Assembly: GCA_016718825.1 (NCBI GenBank)
Contig: JADKCL010000021.1
Coordinates: 1-64,000, forward strand
Source: Bacteroidota bacterium
GTDB taxonomy: Bacteria > Bacteroidota > Bacteroidia > J057 > JADKCL01
DNA length: 64,000 nucleotides
Reading direction: 5' to 3'
A model generated the notes under the pieces. It was not told the origin of the DNA. It saw nothing but the letters and a program-made list of their open reading frames with translations, and ran no database searches. Position 1 is the first letter of the stretch, and each line of letters starts with the position of its first letter. Both the position numbers and the translations under genes were made by a program. Below, piece after piece: positions 62,476 through 64,000 of this stretch.

Positions 62476-62976
62476 ATGGCCTCTAAAGTATTGGTTTTAA
62501 ATCAAGATTATCAGGCAGTCACAGTTTGTTCGGCGGAGCGCGCCTTTGTGCTTGTGTTCCTGCAAAAAGCCGAAATGATCAGCGAACGGACGGCCAAGGT
62601 TTTGCGTTCGGTATCCAAGGAGTTTCAATATCCTTCGATTATCCGGCTGAATCGGTTTGTAAATCTGCCGTTCAAGCGCGTTGCCTTAAGCCGCGTCAAC
62701 ATCTACAAACGCGATGGCTATGCCTGCGTGTATTGCGGAAACAAGGACAATTTGACCTTGGACCACGTCATTCCTCGCTCGCGCGGCGGACGCGACCAAT
62801 GGGACAATCTTGTCACAGCCTGTCAACGCTGCAATACAGAAAAGGGTGACCGCACGCCGGAGGAAGCGGAGATGCAGATGCGGCATCAACCCTTTCGTCC
62901 AAGCTTCATCATGTACCTCCGTGACTTTCATGGCAAGGTTCAGGAAGAATGGCGACCCTATCTTTTGATGAACTGA
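62476..62976 (+). CDS. HNH endonuclease family protein
   Basis: 166 residues, cytoplasmic. The C-terminal half has CVYCGNKDNLTLDHVIPRSRGG, then WDNLVTACQRCNTEKGDRTPEEA, the HNH nuclease core with two CxxC zinc pairs. The N-terminal part (MASKVLVLNQDYQAV..CSAERAFVLV) is the domain common to the widespread, conserved HNH family of unknown role. It is not linked to a restriction system here. Confidence 0.88.
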   Translation: MASKVLVLNQDYQAVTVCSAERAFVLVFLQKAEMISERTAKVLRSVSKEFQYPSIIRLNRFVNLPFKRVALSRVNIYKRDGYACVYCGNKDNLTLDHVIPRSRGGRDQWDNLVTACQRCNTEKGDRTPEEAEMQMRHQPFRPSFIMYLRDFHGKVQEEWRPYLLMN

Positions 62977-63011
62977 GGAACCGATCCATCGGTGATCCTC
63001 GAAACGATTGT

Positions 63012-63045
63012 AAAAGCCGCGGGGAACCATCCTCGCGGCTTTTTC
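63012..63045 (+). terminator. Rho-independent terminator
   Basis: AAAAGCCGCG (63012-63021), loop GGGAACCATCCT, then CGCGGCTTTT followed by TCGTTG. It lies 35 bases after the HNH stop codon. Confidence 0.88.
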
Positions 63046-63147
63046 GTTGTTTGGGCATCGCACGCTTTATTCTTGGCGACCGCATTAAGAATGTCTACTT
63101 GAGATCTGACAATCCTTTTGTCAGCGTCGATATTTCGCCGATTTGCT

Positions 63148-63155
63148 TATCTTTG
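63148..63155 (+). promoter_or_regulatory. -7 promoter word TATCTTTG for the export gene
   Basis: Perfect TAnnTTTG, 39 bases before the TTG start at 63194. A TTTG at 63117-63120 is 27 bases upstream, longer than the ideal spacing. Confidence 0.5.
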
Positions 63156-63193
63156 CGCGATTTGTTTTCTGAAGTTTGGAAAAAGTACGCATT

Positions 63194-64000
63194 TTGAGAT
63201 CTCAAACAGCTTCGAATTTCATCATCGGGTTGGCGCTCGGGGCTGCCCTGATGCTCCTACCCTCTTCTATTTTGAAGGGACAACGTTTGCGTAACGTCCT
63301 GTTCAACACACCTAAAGCCTACGAGAAGCTCGACATCCCGGTGGTTCACCTGAATCCCGATTCGGTCAGGATTGCAGCAGGATACGAGCATCGTATTGAA
63401 AGCGATGACCAGATCGGAGTACGCTTTCTCAACAATATTGACATTACCAAGGGTCTAGCATTGATTGAAGGCACAAGCGCTACGGGAGTGCCCTTTCTCG
63501 TGAACAAAAGCGGCGAAATCGACCTGCCCCAAGTTGGCAAACTCAAGGTACTCGGCATGACCAAGCAGGAGGCCAAAGAAGCCATTGAGAAGCAGTATGC
63601 TGTTCAATACCGAGACCCGAAAGTTGAAATTGCCATCTTGAATTTGAGTGTGTCTGTGCAAGGCGAGGTTGGCTCGCCCGGTGTCTTTCCACTTCTCAGA
63701 GAGCGCACGACCTTGATCGAGGTTTTGTCAGCCGCCGGCGGCGTGAGTCAATATGGAAAAAGAAGCGTGATCAAAGTACTGCGCGGAGTGGGGCAAGGCA
63801 AGGAACCTGAGATTTTGATCTTTGACCTGCGACAGCTTGACGCGATCCGCACTGAAGACATGTACATGCGTAACAAGGACATTGTTTATGTGGAGCCAAG
63901 GGATATTCGGGTACTTGCAGACGCACTTCAACCCTATACCAACGTATTGTCTCTGTTTTCTACGATCAGTACCCTCGCAGTGATCGTCCTCAACATTGGC
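63194..64000 (+). CDS. Polysaccharide export (Wza/SLBB-type) protein, truncated by the window end
   Basis: 269 residues visible, still open at the window end. I place the start at a TTG (63194) that gives a signal peptide (NFIIGLALGAALMLLPSSIL). There is no in-frame ATG before 63251. The export domain shows VNKSGEIDLPQVGKLKVLGMTKQEAKEAI and the SLBB-like VSVQGEVGSPGVFPLLRERTTLIEVLSAAGGV, then NKDIVYVEP. Members form the outer-membrane channel of capsule/exopolysaccharide export. The last visible residues (TVLSLFSTISTLAVIVLNIG-like) are a C-terminal hydrophobic helix. It is probably the first gene of a polysaccharide operon that continues past the window. Confidence 0.85.
   Translation, partial: MRSQTASNFIIGLALGAALMLLPSSILKGQRLRNVLFNTPKAYEKLDIPVVHLNPDSVRIAAGYEHRIESDDQIGVRFLNNIDITKGLALIEGTSATGVPFLVNKSGEIDLPQVGKLKVLGMTKQEAKEAIEKQYAVQYRDPKVEIAILNLSVSVQGEVGSPGVFPLLRERTTLIEVLSAAGGVSQYGKRSVIKVLRGVGQGKEPEILIFDLRQLDAIRTEDMYMRNKDIVYVEPRDIRVLADALQPYTNVLSLFSTISTLAVIVLNIG

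Overview
The window comes from a member of the Bacteroidota. The evidence is: seven proteins ending in a type IX secretion (T9SS) C-terminal sorting domain, a PorT-like T9SS barrel, many lipoproteins and small outer-membrane barrels, a one-chain CusA-TolC efflux pump, and several copies of the Bacteroidota promoter word TAnnTTTG. Saprospiria-like bacteria fit this style, but I cannot place the genus. The DNA is about half G+C. I see no rRNA, tRNA, CRISPR array or intact insertion sequence.

Layout. 1-5600: a lipoprotein, a large secreted M43 metalloprotease, a pair of identical palindromes, and a small secreted protein whose 3' end is copied twice elsewhere. 5600-18000: a minus-strand heavy-metal locus. 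In transcription order it holds a small Cys/His-rich protein, a CusA-TolC fusion, a His-rich CusB adaptor, a lipoprotein, a beta-propeller with a haem-like motif, a P-type ATPase, a transglutaminase-like protein and an Omp28-type lipoprotein. Decayed pieces of a MerR regulator and of a second P-type ATPase lie beside it. 18000-22050: an FG-GAP T9SS substrate and PorT, bracketed by a ~640-bp direct duplication of the start of the metal locus. 22050-23750: a gene-free tract with a 42-bp minisatellite, a nested palindrome and other repeats.

23750-27000: a small helical protein, two barrels and a second M43 protease. 27341-34740: an accessory island with a type III restriction-modification system (res then mod, with a mosaic target-recognition region), a relic of another res, and a possible toxin/effector gene bracketed by two copies of the 3' end of the 5131 gene. 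34967-46800: large secreted or surface proteins (LamG, a frameshifted SBBP-repeat protein, BNR-repeat, PKD and Gly-rich proteins). 47146-53530: a fatty-acid beta-oxidation operon (MarR regulator, HAD-ECH fusion, thiolase, acyl-CoA dehydrogenase) with a palindromic putative operator and long hairpins between cistrons. 53747-64000: housekeeping and envelope genes, including a prokaryotic pentameric ligand-gated channel, an Lgt-like protein fused to a barrel-like domain, an SDR, an LMW phosphatase, an NlpC/P60 hydrolase, an HNH nuclease and the start of a Wza-type export protein.

The most unusual features are: (1) copies of one gene's 3' end acting as direct repeats around a toxin-like cassette next to a mosaic type III R-M system; (2) a family of gene-end hairpins built from short words (GTGAAAA, AATTGAG, TAGCAGT) in which unrelated genes have their stop codons; (3) a P-type ATPase with DKTRT instead of DKTGT; (4) the pentameric channel and the Lgt-barrel fusion. 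All assignments are from reading the sequence; no database search was run.
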